DNA of 64,000 nucleotides from Endocalyx cinctus (taxonomy: Eukaryota > Ascomycota > Sordariomycetes > Amphisphaeriales > Apiosporaceae): assembly GCA_001600455.1 (NCBI GenBank), contig BCKC01000011.1:957835-1021834 (forward strand). The letters are read 5' to 3'. Shown piece after piece: positions 34,420-47,191 of the stretch. The notes under the pieces were generated by a model. It saw nothing but the letters and a program-made list of their open reading frames with translations, searched no databases and was not told the origin of the DNA. The translations under genes and the position numbers were made by a program. Positions within the stretch are counted from its first letter, which is position 1. Each line of letters begins with the position of its first letter.

Positions 34420-35677
34420 ATATCATCTCATCCGTGCGATGAAAAACGTCTTGTTTACCAACCTATTTTCAGTCATACGTGATTGAGGGGACACTGAGAC
34501 AAGGTGGGAAGCCTAGAAACTACATGTATCCTTCAGTTGTCTTCTCGTTATAAATGGATTTCCTTTACCGGCATTTCTCCGAAATCATGAAAATACTTGG
34601 ATATCAACGCTAAGTTCGCCAAAGTTTGTCTTGACATTTTATTTTCGCCTCGATTTTTGAATTAGTTTCGTCGTGCACTAGATGAGCTTGTAGCGCTCTA
34701 TCAAGTTATATCGTGAAAGAAAGGAGCTCGTCCTGATGGCTAGGTAATAGAAACATCTATCGCTTATCGTATTTATCTTATCGCTTATCTCTTATCATTT
34801 ATCATGTTGAAAAATAGGGGTCCAGCAGAATCTTACGTCATTTCAAATTACATTGCATCATCTCTTATTGGCATTTGGAAACACGTCGATATCACATGTG
34901 AATTACATTATGTTGGACCTTTTTACTTAGTTCGATGAAAAAAAATCTTTTTTTATTGCGATTGATTCATCCTTCCCCGATTTTTGTTGTGTACCATTGC
35001 TGGTGAGTATCCTTCTTCCTAATCATTTATCTATCTACATGGGGTGTTTGTTATGTGATTGCAATGCACGAGAAAAGAAAAGTGTGATCATCGAAAAAGC
35101 GCGATGTTGTGAGGTGGATCATACCACAGTACGATTGTTTTCCGCCTGCTCGGAGGCGAAAATAATAGAGCAATAAAAGCCGTAGGTTACGAAAGTACAT
35201 GATGCCATATAGCGTCAACCACCATTTACCATCTTTCATCCGCATCGTTCGCCCTAGAAGAAAAGGGATCGATTTAAGGTCCGGAGACCTCATTCTGAAA
35301 ATGGACCGTTTCCTGGACTCGAAAAGATAAATGCATAAATAGTTCAGGGTGGCAGCTCCACGACCTATTGTCGTGCATGACATGAAAAGAGAAAAAGTGA
35401 AAAAAAAAAAAAAAAAAAGGAAAATGACCGAGACGCCCGTGTGCCCCATGTGATGCATGCGTCTTAGTTTGGGAATCTTGAATGATTATTGAAAGGAAGA
35501 ATGCGTATGCTCCATACGCAAATCGAAAATGTAAATCGACTAATTGAAAATATCACGAACGCCGAGGGCCATGCAAATTGTTGGTACAAAGACAGAAAAG
35601 AAAAGGTGGCGACGAAGAAGACGGGTACCGTGACAGGATTTGGTTACGTGCAGTTGGTTCACACGTAAGTTTGTCCT
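34420..35677. other. Convergent intergenic, 1.3 kb
   Basis: This is the 3' flanks of the AA12-like gene (plus) and the cyclin gene (minus). The frame at 35051-35458 (minus) contains an A18 run and no domain. No gene is supported. Confidence 0.5.
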
Positions 35678-37751
35678 TTACTGGTAGGTTTGGTGCATTT
35701 GGCGTGAGTTACCAAAGGGAAGAAATTCAGGTACGATACCGGAACGAACATCATTACGTCGACCAAGTGGTTGATAATGCATCTGGCTCGAACCGAGATG
35801 ATATTCGCTCAAAGGCATCGAGGGTGGTGGATTCAGGAGTGTGTTAACTCGGCGGACAGGCTTATACGGGCTAGGTCGCTGCTGAAGATAAACAGTAGGC
35901 GAATTTGACATAGGAGTATGGGTGCCATAAGGTTCTGTCAACGGCGACGAACCATACGCACTCAGGTGCGTAGGACTAGATCGCTTAGTGGGCGTACCGA
36001 AGTTCGACGGAACCACATACGATGGCGTCTGCGGCCCACAGGTTGCCACGATAGGACCTTGAGGGGCCCACGAAGCAGTCGTAGGATATACCGTTGACAT
36101 GGCCCTAACACCTGGTACAAGAGGAGGCAAAGAAACCCCCATAGGCTGCGTCGAATAGTTAGTAGGCCCTAAGTTCATTGGAGTAGTAGCCTGGGTGGTA
36201 TCGAGTGTGAGATGCGGTATGGGCAAGCGAACCGGGTCTGCTGTCACGCCTACGGCTCGAGGTGGAAGGCCAACCGTGGTCGGTGGGTGTCTCGGGGCTC
36301 GTTTGAAGGGCGGCTCCACAGAATCTCCTCCCTCGAAGCTTCTCTTGCGCACAATAGGATGACCTAAACTCGGCTTCATCGCAAGAGGCGAGATCGCTGG
36401 TGTTGGATGGTAGGCTGGGTGCCAAGTTGGGGCAGAGCTCGGGGAGTACGCCGCAGTCAAGGATGAAGACGCGCCTGCACAAGTCGAAGGGAGCATGCTA
36501 GTCGGAGACGGTAGAGGCGACGTATACCGAACGTGAATCGGTGATGACGAGGTCATTGGCGGGGGAGGTGCCTGCCGACACTGTTCTTCCAGCTTCGCTC
36601 TCTCGCAGTAATCGTGGTAACAAGCTAATTTCTTCAACCAATCTTGCCACTCTTCCTTTGAAGTCAGCAGGCCGTACCGCATGTTACTCAAAAATTCGAC
36701 TTCCATTACGTGAATCTCTTTAACCGATATGCCCGAAACTTCAGCCCACGTCTTGTTCGTATAAGTGTTGTCGTCCAAGAACTTGTTTCCAAGCATCAAT
36801 GCTACAGTCAGAAGTCGGTACTCGCTGCCTGGGTTACCGTTCACTTTCGGGTTCGTCTTCTTCAGTCGATATACAAATAAAAGGGCAAGAAGGACCACAT
36901 TCTGCGTGACCTGGGTAGTTGACAGGATACTGTGAACCCATTTTTTGTAGGCAGGGCATGGCTCGGTATACTTGGAAAGAGGGGGGAGGGGCTGCATGAG
37001 TCGGCCGTCCTTAATCTTCTCGGCAGTACGGATCGTGTCCATCGTTTCGAACCAGAAAAAGCAGGTCATCTATTCGGACGTCTTGGGTTAGTATTCGGTA
37101 CTACTTGGTGGAGGTGAAGACAAACAAGCACAAGGACGGGGATATTTTACTCACCATTGCAGCGAAGTCGTCCAAATTTCCGCCATTGGGACTTATGCAA
37201 GGGGGCAACTGAAGGTTATGGGTAACCATGATGGATTCTCTCCTAGAAACAGTTCCTTCGGAGTGGACACTAAGGTCGTCAGTTGAAGAGGGTGTCGATG
37301 GTCGAGTAGAATGTCTCGAAGACGTTCGTGATTGAGGGGCTACCACATTCGAAATATTGGAACTCGATTGCGGTGGCAGGTGATATTGAGGTTGCTCGTA
37401 TTGAGGTTGCGAATGCGAAGGCGGATGAGATTGGACTCTGGAGAAAGGGTTATTCATAGACGAGACGTCGTAGAAATTTCTATTCGTAGGGACCAGGCCA
37501 CCTGGTTGCCTGGCAAGAGCAACATGGCTATCGTAAGTATTGGTAAGTACGGGATTCTGGTATGTTGCGCTCATCTTTCCCGAAGGAGGTGTACGAAGAC
37601 CACCCCTAAAAAGGGTAGCTTCGTGAACCTTGGGAAGAACGTCGGGTGCTTTTTGGTAGTTTAGAGGCGGAAGATCTCGCCTTGAAGTAGACGAGAAAGG
37701 TGGCGTGAGAGGTAACTGGTAGAAATTCGAGTTGACGGCGAATGAAGACAT
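35678..37751 (-). CDS. PCL/mug80-type cyclin
   Basis: This is a regulatory cyclin for a cyclin-dependent kinase, most like the filamentous-fungal Pho85-type (PCL) or mug80-like cyclins. Exons on the minus strand are 37751-37155 and 37069-35678 (662 residues), and the intron has an ATACTAAC branch point. The N-terminal ~200 residues are disordered and rich in Ser, Pro, Gln and Asn, with many SP/TP sites. The cyclin box spans about residues 230-350: KKWVHSILSTTQVTQNVVLL, LALLFVYRLK, EYRLLTVALMLGNKFLDDNT, YTNKTWAEVSGI, and VEFLSNMRYGLLTSKEEW. A long C-terminal tail (about 300 residues, Pro/Thr/Ser-rich) is likely to be regulatory. The kinase partner and cell-cycle stage cannot be read from sequence. 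Confidence 0.9.
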
Positions 37752-40700
37752 GTGGGAGGATTTATGGTATTTCGTCGTCGTTTGAGATTTGGTCGAAGAG
37801 GAGGGGTACGTTTTGCCTTGAATGAGAAAGCAGGCAAGGCTTGGGTAATAGAATGTACTGGTTAATCAGAGTTAGGATGGATAAACTGAAGCTCCAGCCC
37901 TCTTTCCAAAAGTTGGTGAATTGAAGGTTTTGAAGAGGCAAGTAGCTCAAGTTAATTCAGATAAAGAAAGTACAAATCGTCTCGTACTTCCTCAGATCCA
38001 AACTCCTAGTAGTTATTATTCACTCCTTCCACGGTTTCTCGTTGTTTCCCAGATGGTAAGCGAGGGGGAGGTAAGGTGGGTTCGTGGTTCGACGTTCGTA
38101 ACGATGGATGTTGGTGGTCGGAATAGTGTAGATATTATGATACGTTGTCACCTTCGATGATGAGCCATGTCGAACAAGGAGAACGAAGTAGTAACCAACA
38201 AGGAAAATTATAGAAAATCTTCCCGAGTTGGACCACAATCTTTTGATTTCGTTTTCCAGAAACTAGGCGGAACAGCGATAGGTCGAACGGATTAAATTTC
38301 CTTCAAGTTCGTCTTCGGGAGGAGGGAAGGTTTAAAGGGGAAAAAAAAAAAAGAGTAACGAAAAGAAGATATATGGTTTAGAAGTAATGTACGGGGGATA
38401 TAATTATTATTGAATGAAGCTCTACTCCTTCCCACCCCTCGGATATGTTGACTACTGGCTTAGTATTAAGTTTCGGTACAAGTCTGATAATTCTGTTTAG
38501 GTCGGAAAAAGGAATCAATTGAAAGCTGGGGCTATCAACAAAATAATATACATCAAAATAAAATAAAATAAAAGTTTAGAATTACGAAATATTCTAGGTA
38601 TGAATGAAGAAAGGCATGGACTGGATTCTGGTGATATCCTATTGTGTGTTAATGTGATATAATGCGGTTGTGGTAATGTTTTAACGTTGTAATAGGTAAG
38701 TAAGGTAAGTAAGGCGAGGTACTTGAGTACTAGGTACCTTAATAAAAGCATGTACTCATTATATTGGAATTACACGGATCCAATACTTACATACCTTGTA
38801 TACTATAGTACCAATGATACCAAATGATAATGTACGTAAGTCGTAAGTCAGAGGAGGTCTAAATGGATCCGGATTGAGACTGGGCTTGTTGGCTGGTTGG
38901 CTTGGGAACTTTGTACCTAGACTAACTGAAAGGAGATGGCTGACTGGCTTTTCTTAACCATGACCATGAACTAGATTCAGATGATCTATGATTGGACGTT
39001 TGAGGTTAAGAATCCATAGTTTGCTGGCTCGTGAATGGCCAAGCTGACCTGTGAAGGAACCGCCGTCTTCCCCCCCTATTAAACCGGTCGTACTATGTTA
39101 TATACTGTATGGAACTTGAAGACCAATCAAGCAAACATTCAGGGCTCGGGGCTCAGAACTCAAGGGGTGTGGAGGGGGGGCTTGGAGGGGATAATGTAAA
39201 AAATGTAGGGTAGGGAGAAAGTAAATGGAAGGACAGGGTTTATTGGTCAAAGGTCAAGGCTTAGTGGATAGAGTTGAAATCAAAAAGAAATAAAAAGTAA
39301 GAAAAATCCTCGTGGGTGTACAGATTGGTTTATGCCTAAAAGGGTTGATAGGGCCTTGTGAACTTCTTGTGGGCTTCTTTTTTTTTTTTTTTTCTTTGGG
39401 TGTTCTACGCGGTACGTATATCCATATCCATATACTACGTATTCGTAGTTTTTGTACTGTATGCTATTATTATGTATACTTAGAACCTGACCAACCTAGA
39501 ACTGCCTGACTCTTTTAACCCCTCGTTAAAGCAAGGTATTTTCTTCAATTTACGTAGTATGAAGACGGCGATGGAGAAAGAGAGAAAAGTCAAAGTCATT
39601 GATTGAGTGGTATACATAGTAAAGTGCATCGTGTGCGGAATAGCATTGGGCACATACACACATAACATAGTACGCACATACACACAATACACATACACAC
39701 ATATACGTCGTACAATCTAACCTTTCTATAATATATAGATGATTGATATATTAAACCAAAAACAAAAAGTCGTACTATTCGGTTCTTCTTTTGTCCCTTA
39801 GGTTTAGAGATAGCGTAGTAGTCAATGTTCTTTCTTCAAACCTTGTGGGCCATTCATTCAGCACCATACGCATACCGCGTACGCATACATCAGCCATACA
39901 AAGACATCCACATTCATAGTGTGTAGTGTAGTATGTAGTCTCGTGTACGATGTATACACAGTACTCCATACTATGCACATGTGTGTAGTAAATGAATTAA
40001 AATAGAGGTGTGTCCATAGCGCCAAATAGTTCAAACTTCAATATGAACAATATGGGCATTGGCATGAATCTACCACCTAACATCTAACATAATATAGCAT
40101 AACATAGCAATACTGGTCAGGGTGCGTTACGGAAACAGGACACACACAACACACACACTTCGGACATATGCTTGCTAGGGGCCACCTGGTACTCTTTTTT
40201 TTTTTCTATCAAATTAGGAATGTAGTCCATTGCTTTTAACTACTAAGCATGTCCCATAGTGCACTACAAAGTATGTATGAGATTATAGTGTAATATCCAT
40301 GGATAGAACATATCAATATTTACGTAGATAGTATCTAAGTTCCAACCTAGCTATCTACTGTGTAGTATCAATACCTGGTAACGGAGATGATATATTATTA
40401 GGGGGCGACTAGGTACCAAGTATGCATATCATGTGTCCAACCTCAAACTTTTTCATTCACTTAGCGAGTTAATCGTATTTGCCTCAGATTTGAGATGAGT
40501 ACATATTACATATGCATATATACTATATTATATATACAGTACGTATACGCAGTACTCCGTACATAGTATATCCATTACTTAGACGAACAAATTCACCGGT
40601 ATCCCCAAGGGTTAATTTGATCATGGCTTATTTGGACCTTGATTATCTGTGGGGGGTGTGGATATGAGGAGCACTAAAAAAAAAATATCGAATGATGGAT

Positions 40701-43267
40701 TGATTGATCGATTGATTAATTGCATGCTTGTTCATATCTACGATAAAAATATTCTATTTAATAGATAAATTTGAGAGAGGAAAATAGACATAAATAGATG
40801 AATAAATAAATAAATAAGAAAAAAAAAACAATCCATCTAGACTGAAATGAAATGCATTCCTTATCATGTGTAAAAATGCTCGCTCGTTTGTAAATAATGT
40901 ATGAGTTGTCGGATTTCGTTACATTTCTTTAATGGTGGGGACATCTCTTAGGGAGGTAACGGCGGAAAATGCCACTTTGACACCCACGGCAGCAATGTGT
41001 ACTTCACCATAATTGTTCATTCCAATTCTTCCAGGCCTTTCCAAAATACAGGTTTAATACAAATTACAGTGTGATTTAAACTGTAACCAATAATACATTT
41101 CAGTTTTCGGCATCAACTTGATATTATACAAGTATATTATACAAGTACACACATACCCATAGATATTCCAGTGAATAGTAACAAACCCCCGGAGCCATTA
41201 AAAAAAAAAAAAAAAAAGCACGTGGAATAGTCCATACGTCCACTATATAATCATCCATTAGATAGATAGATCCATTCCATCTACCACCAAATAATAAAGA
41301 ATAGGAACAAAAAGGAAATATGGAGATCATAATCTACGTGTTATCATTATTTACCCTTCATATTCCTTATGGCTTTAGATTATTACTCCCACATATATAC
41401 ATACAGAAAAGAAAGACCTCATGGTTTTGATTTGGCCTTCATCTCCGCCACTATAACTAGGTACACTAGATATTAAATAAGTCGGGTAGGATTATTATCT
41501 GGACAAGTACGGAGTATACATGTATCCATATACATACATATATGTATGTATGCCGGGTATGCTTCTTTGGGTACGCTGCCTCCTAAGAATTTAGTTAGGT
41601 TAGTATACTGAAGCGTCTACCTAAGTCGGGTATTTAGCAGTGTGACGGTATGTGACAGTCTATCTAGTAGGTTTTACTTGCCTTCGTTTCATATAATCTA
41701 CAGTGTCAACAACATTCACGAAAACTTCCAAGGTATTACATGTACATCAGGCAAGCTGGCTGGCTGCCAAAGTGCCAAAGCCCCTCCCATCGTCTATCCT
41801 GTACTTACTAGAATTGGTAATGATGAAATAGACATAGCATGTATTATCCCCTGAAGTAGTCGCTATTTTAGCCAGCTTCTCTTACTATATTAGCGCTTCT
41901 CCAGTGGAAGGATCTAGTATATACGCAACTATGTAACTACCTACGTAGTGTACATATTGGTGTATAGAACAGAAAAAAAAAATGGGTTTTTTTTTTTTTT
42001 TTAATTTATTTTTTAATGTAAAGGGAAACCTGAATATCTGAACCATAAAAAACAGAAGGGCCTGATCCAATAAAGAAGTATACAAACAAATCTTGGAATG
42101 AATTTCAAAAGATGCTCGTTTTCGTTAACCCCCCATCTTGATTCTCCTTTCTCCCTCTAAGGCTTGTTCTAGTTTCAATACGGATGCAGCATCTACCTAT
42201 ATGTATACGAGATAATTACTGCGTACTACACTACTAAAATATCGTCATAAGCCTGATAATGTGGAACAGGTATGTACATAGTAAATATACCTACACAGTA
42301 GGTATGTATGGTGGGTTGAGTTCCTAAAGTAGGTACTGTGTGTACGAGCCACTCTTTCTTACGTATATTACCGGGAACATCTCTGGTCAATTAATCGGTA
42401 TTTCTATATATGTACATGTATACATCTTCCAGCATCGTCAGCTGAAGGATCGTGGCTCATGTGAGGGGAGAAGATGGCAGTGAGAGACGAGTGTTGCGTA
42501 AAGGTCATATCAAGGCCGACGGCCAATACGAATTTACAACTAAGACTATCTGAACTATACTAATTACGGTATAAGTACAGATAGTTAAATGGCTGGCTAA
42601 TCCTGTTGCCCCAAATCGTGGCGGTAATCTCTCTTGAGTCTTTGAATGATTGATGACTGAATACCTACCGCAAATTATTTACCTTCTTACAGAGGCGTAT
42701 GGCTTGTAGTTTAGTATGTTGGGTATTCATAATTATAGCCATCTCATTCTAGTGTAGGACCCCTATCAACAAGCATTTTAAGGATATGTGATTGCATTGC
42801 CTTGCTGAGATTTTAACCCACAACCAGCATCGCCTGCATCCCGTATTAATTATACTACTAACTTGTCAGATGTTGAACAACAAAGTGTTTTTCTTTTTTT
42901 TTTTCTGTGTGTATTTCAGCTAATACTTGTCTTATTAACAACATATTCCATGCGGTATCATACCGGCTGATACGTAATGCTTTCGGAATGTCAGACAACA
43001 GCATTGGCGCAACTAGGGGAAAATCCAGAGTTGTCCCGACTTCCTTGCGATTTGCGGTTTTACTGTATCGTCGGTAATAACTTGCCTAGGTAGGATAAGT
43101 GAACTGCTTCTTATTTAGTTCATCCCAATCGGCTTGTCCCAACCCACACGGATCGTATACGAAGCAATGTTAATAAGGTCTTTTGTTTGAAGAGACAGCA
43201 AAAGACAAGCACTTTTCACTTTTAAAGGTATCCATAATTAGTAGTAATATTATTGAATGCCTCAAAT

Positions 43268-43300
<33 letters not shown>
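37752..43300. other. Gene desert, left part
   Basis: No gene is supported over 5.5 kb. The sequence is AT-rich with T and A runs, a CACATACACACA-rich patch (39653-39706), and TACTCCGTA/TACGGAGTA copies at 40553-40561 and 41508-41516. One short coding-like frame lies at 40919-41020 on the minus strand. Confidence 0.5.
40919..41020 (-). pseudogene. Short coding-like relic
   Basis: Thirty-three codons with convincing composition (MNNYGEVHIAAVGVKVAFSA, then VTSLRDVPTIKEM and a stop) stand alone in AT-rich DNA. The frame is open about ten codons further upstream (ILERPGRIG). It looks like the 3' end of a lost gene or a small exon, but I do not recognise the family, and chance is possible. Confidence 0.2.
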
Positions 43301-43360
43301 NTNNCNCCNTTTTANACTANTTTNTTACNNNACNAAAAAAAAAAAAAAAAAAAAAAAAAA
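43271..43360. other. Unresolved-base gap between T30 and A26 runs
   Basis: A 30-nt T run (43271-43300), 34 positions with many N calls (43301-43334) and a 26-nt A run (43335-43360) form an inverted homopolymer structure. This is an assembly or consensus failure. The true sequence and length between the runs are unknown. Confidence 0.95.
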
Positions 43361-45407
43361 GGTCTCACACCCGAGCACATCATGTATAATGCACTCTCCA
43401 CTTCAATTGCGATAGCCTCGGTCCTCCTGACGACGGAGGACCGTATTGCAACGGTGAGATGTGGGCTTCATCAATATCGCTTCAAGTGTAACAAGGATAT
43501 GAAGGGTTTCGGTCTCGATACCACCAGTCATACAGGTCCTCGGAGGAGTTTACGCTTTGATGGTCGACATCAAGCGAGTTCATTCAATTCATAAATTTGT
43601 GATACGCCCCGCGTTGACCTAGCCTAATTATGACTCAGTTGGTACTCTCTGTCTATATATGTACATGATGGACCTTAATACTGGAGAAGGTAGATTAGAT
43701 TAATTACCTGTGCTGTCTGGGTATGGATTCTACCTCTAAAATGCCTATTACCTGTTATGATCTAGAAAGTCTCAAGAGGAAAAGAGTTTGTCTTTTTTTT
43801 TTTTCCGGCCCGACATCTTGGTTATGCCAAGCAGGATGGTTTTAAAATGCGGTCTTCCTAGCAAGGTAACCGCCGATTATAGTTATTAAGGTGACACCCT
43901 TCATCAACCAACGCACCTATTCATACTGTATGTAAGTACCGTATGCCGAAAGCGATAGACGGAGTCGTGCCGGAGTATTAAAGTATTGAATGTGGAAGGC
44001 AAATGAAGAAAAGGAAAAAAAAAAAAAAAAACATCCTACAAATCGATAGTATTGGTTGCTTAGATACGCGGAACGGCTGACTCACAAAATTCTTGTTTAG
44101 GATGTCTGCATTTGAATTATGGTCAAGTACACTACACCACGCATGCTGAACATTACGTAGTTTATAAAAAATAGAAAAAGGGATCAATGTAGAAAGGAGA
44201 TGGAGTGGAGATGAATGGGGGCGAAGAAGGCAATAAGCTGTGTGATCCCTTCTAAGCCGGGCGGCTCACAACATCCTTTTTTTTTCTAGGTTTAAAACAT
44301 CGTAATTAGGTCGGAATAGACGGGAAGCGGAAGTATGAGCAAGGCGGAGGGAGGGAGGATGGAGAGAGGGTGAGAGAGAAGTACTAGCCTAGGATATTTG
44401 CGAATACTAACAGCCTGCATGCCCAGACTTGAAACCAGAATTGCTATCTAATAACGCCACCGCTAACAGCGATAGAATATGAGTTTTTTTTTTTTCTCCT
44501 TTCTGCCTCCTTCGCACGAAGCCGTGTCATGTCTCTCGGGTTAGATTTCATACGACATTATTCGTCTGAGCTCAGCACGTATGTGTCATGCTACTGCACC
44601 ACCCATTCACACAATTGCCAGGGGCCGACAAAGTAAGACAAATCAAGAGAACAGCGGAGAAGCTCTTAGCCGAGCGGTTCTCAATTATATACCATGTACC
44701 ATGTACCATGTAGTAAGTAATGCGGTCGAGGCTGGCTATAGAGCTGTGTTTCTTTTTTGTGTTGGGGAAGCACCGGTAACAGGTTCACAATATGTGTAAT
44801 GATTTTACATAGTTACATAGTTTTTCTTTTTCTTTTTCCTTTCTTTTGTCACCGAGGGAAGAAGAGATCGGAAATAGGTAGGTCAGCCAGCGGAGTGATT
44901 GCCTGCAATTGAGCTAATATTGCTGCTGTTGGCCGCTTCAAGTAGGGCCACCGGCTCAGCACGCCATTCAAACGTAGTGCCATTAACTTAGAAAGTGTCC
45001 CCTAAAAGCGACTGCGGCTTGCCACAAAACATTAAACCCCCCCTATCTTCTTTATTGAATATAGTATGATTTGTACCTTCGCCTAGGAATTAAATCGTGC
45101 AGGCTAGGGGAGTGGTACCATATCGATGCTGTACTTCTAATAAAGTATCACTTAGTAGGAAAACCAACCGTTTCTTGGATGGTCCCATGGTATCATGATT
45201 GCCAAACTAGACTCCGGAAATAGATAAGGGCAACAAATAAGGAGTCGGACCCGTCACAAAGGGATCGGTCAAGGGACAACCTTTTTTTTTAACAAGTCAG
45301 CAAGTAATCAACTTCTTCCTCCTTCTTTGGTTACATTTAACTCTAAAGTACATGATAAGTCGAGTAGAGAATAGACGAAAAGAGAAGATGGGTGCATGAG
45401 ATGATCT

Positions 45408-45660
45408 TCACGTTGGTTTAAAAATAATAATAATAATAGTCAGGCTTGACAAGTGTGTAAATGGATTATGATTATCGTTGTAATATGTAAGATTCTCGGT
45501 AATACGGTGGTACCACAGCCTGTTCTCGACAATAGCATCGCCTTCCATCTTCGGAACGTTTTCCATGATCCATAAATCCTTATACCACTCCTGAGGTTCT
45601 GTGTGTAAATACACAGTATTTTGACGATGTAGCATAGACGGTATTGGATCCTTTCGTGAG
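45408..45660 (-). pseudogene. Coding-like relic A
   Basis: A minus-strand frame with protein-like content (WYKDLWIMENVPKMEGDAIV then ENRLWYHRITENL) is preceded by TCACGAAAGGATCCAATACC. The same 20-mer with one mismatch precedes a second frame near 47.17 kb. The frame is 75 codons, without a recognised domain. It is probably a fragment of a repeated or duplicated gene. Confidence 0.3.
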
Positions 45661-46996
45661 GGAACGGAGCTATTCTAAAATAACGATTTCCTAAATAATA
45701 TACATATTCAGTAGTACCGTAACCAAGTAAACTACATACTTGTAGTATATTGTAGCATGGATCTAGGAGCTATCAAATAACTAATACATATCAAATTATG
45801 GTGAGTGGAGGTGGTGTTAATTACCTATAGTATCGGAGTAGTTGGCTAGATTCGATATCGAATATATCGGTTATATCTTTGTATGAAGAAATTTATATAA
45901 GAAGCGTAATCTACCTTGTACTGTAGTTGTTGAACATTGTGACCATAGAGCAACTTACGAAATTCTCTACACTGCACAGCTGACTAGGTTAGTATAATAA
46001 AAACACGAATTATATGTAATCAGCCTGTAATCTTTTACTATATAGAGACCCTAAAATTTTCGGGGTTACAGTAAATATCAGACTGTCTAATCTCGACCGC
46101 TTGATTCTCAACATCTAATATGTATCCTCTGTCTCCATATGGATATGTATACTACGTATGTATATATCTCCCTTGGAGACATGTAATGTGGTAAGAAATG
46201 CGGATTACCGATACATACCTAGACGTAGGTATATTAATACTGTACCGTACATATATCCATTGATACCTACATTAATCGTCTTCAACGCCAACCCGACGTC
46301 GATTGGCTGATAAGTACTCCGAGCATGTCAAATGGTTGACAAGAACCGTGCTGTAAATATTTGACCGCCCTTCTCCTAACTATTCTAGACCAATAACGCC
46401 CAAGACGGCTTGCAAAAGAATCGAGCTGTAACTATTCGAAGCAATTAAATTGCTATCAATCGTAACTCTCTGCATTTGGAGTGGCATGCCGCGTTTCATT
46501 TCTCCGGGATCTCTACATAATAGCATCTAAAAGGTTTCTACACTAGTAAATACGAACTTGGATAGTGTATGGCCTGAGATGATCACCTTCTGACGAAACG
46601 ATACGTATTTATTTTTAATGCTGATGATTCTTCCCCCCCAGTCTAGTCTAGTGTCGTACCCCGCACTAAAAGATACAGTACAGTACCTAAAAATCTGGGC
46701 GTAGAATAGAAATTATGGTGCAACGCCCAAGTTGAAAATTATTAAAAAAAAAAAAAAAGAGTTCGCCGACTTCGACAGACCTAGCAAACCAAGATTTGCC
46801 ATCCTAGGCAGACAGAAATTATCCAAGTTATCATTTGCTCGCCTCAGTATCGTACGTACACATACGAGAGCTTGGGATCTGTGATAGGATGACCATCTCT
46901 ACCGAATAATAATAAAGGTCGTATTGACGTTGACTCGCCGACATCTTTTTAAGAACAAAAAAAAAAAAAAAAAAAAAACAGGCATCAAGAAAAATG

Positions 46997-47191
46997 TCAC
47001 TCTGCGCTACGTGACATAAGGCAACCTAGAATTAAAAGAGCGAAAAGAAAAAAATCAAGTAAGATGGATGGATGCCTGTCGTAAAATGATACTAAGACAT
47101 CGAGACCTGTATGCGTAAATGCAATGCCCAGAGTTTTAATGACCCATGTAGTGTATGACGGTGGTATTGGATCTTTTCGTGACGATCTCAT
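46997..47191 (-). pseudogene. Coding-like relic B, related to relic A
   Basis: A 64-codon minus-strand frame begins MRSSRKDPIPPSYTTWVIKT. Its first segment (TCACGAAAAGATCCAATACC) matches relic A at 19 of 20 bases, and similarity continues weakly downstream (CTACAT, then ATTTACRCAYACAG). Two diverged copies of an old element or gene are the simplest explanation. Confidence 0.3.

Noticed and set aside
33927..34442. Arg/His-rich 171-codon frame overlapping the AA12-like gene
   Set aside because: It is an alternate frame of the third AA12-like exon and has no domain.
42795..42866. tRNA-like segment on the minus strand (GTTAGTAGTATAATT ... GTGGGTTAAAATC)
   Set aside because: A- and B-box-like words are at roughly tRNA spacing, but the acceptor ends do not pair and the T stem is weak.
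44405..44475. tRNA-like segment on the minus strand (TTAGCGGTGGC ... GGTTTCAAGTC)
   Set aside because: It has box-like words only, and no cloverleaf could be folded.
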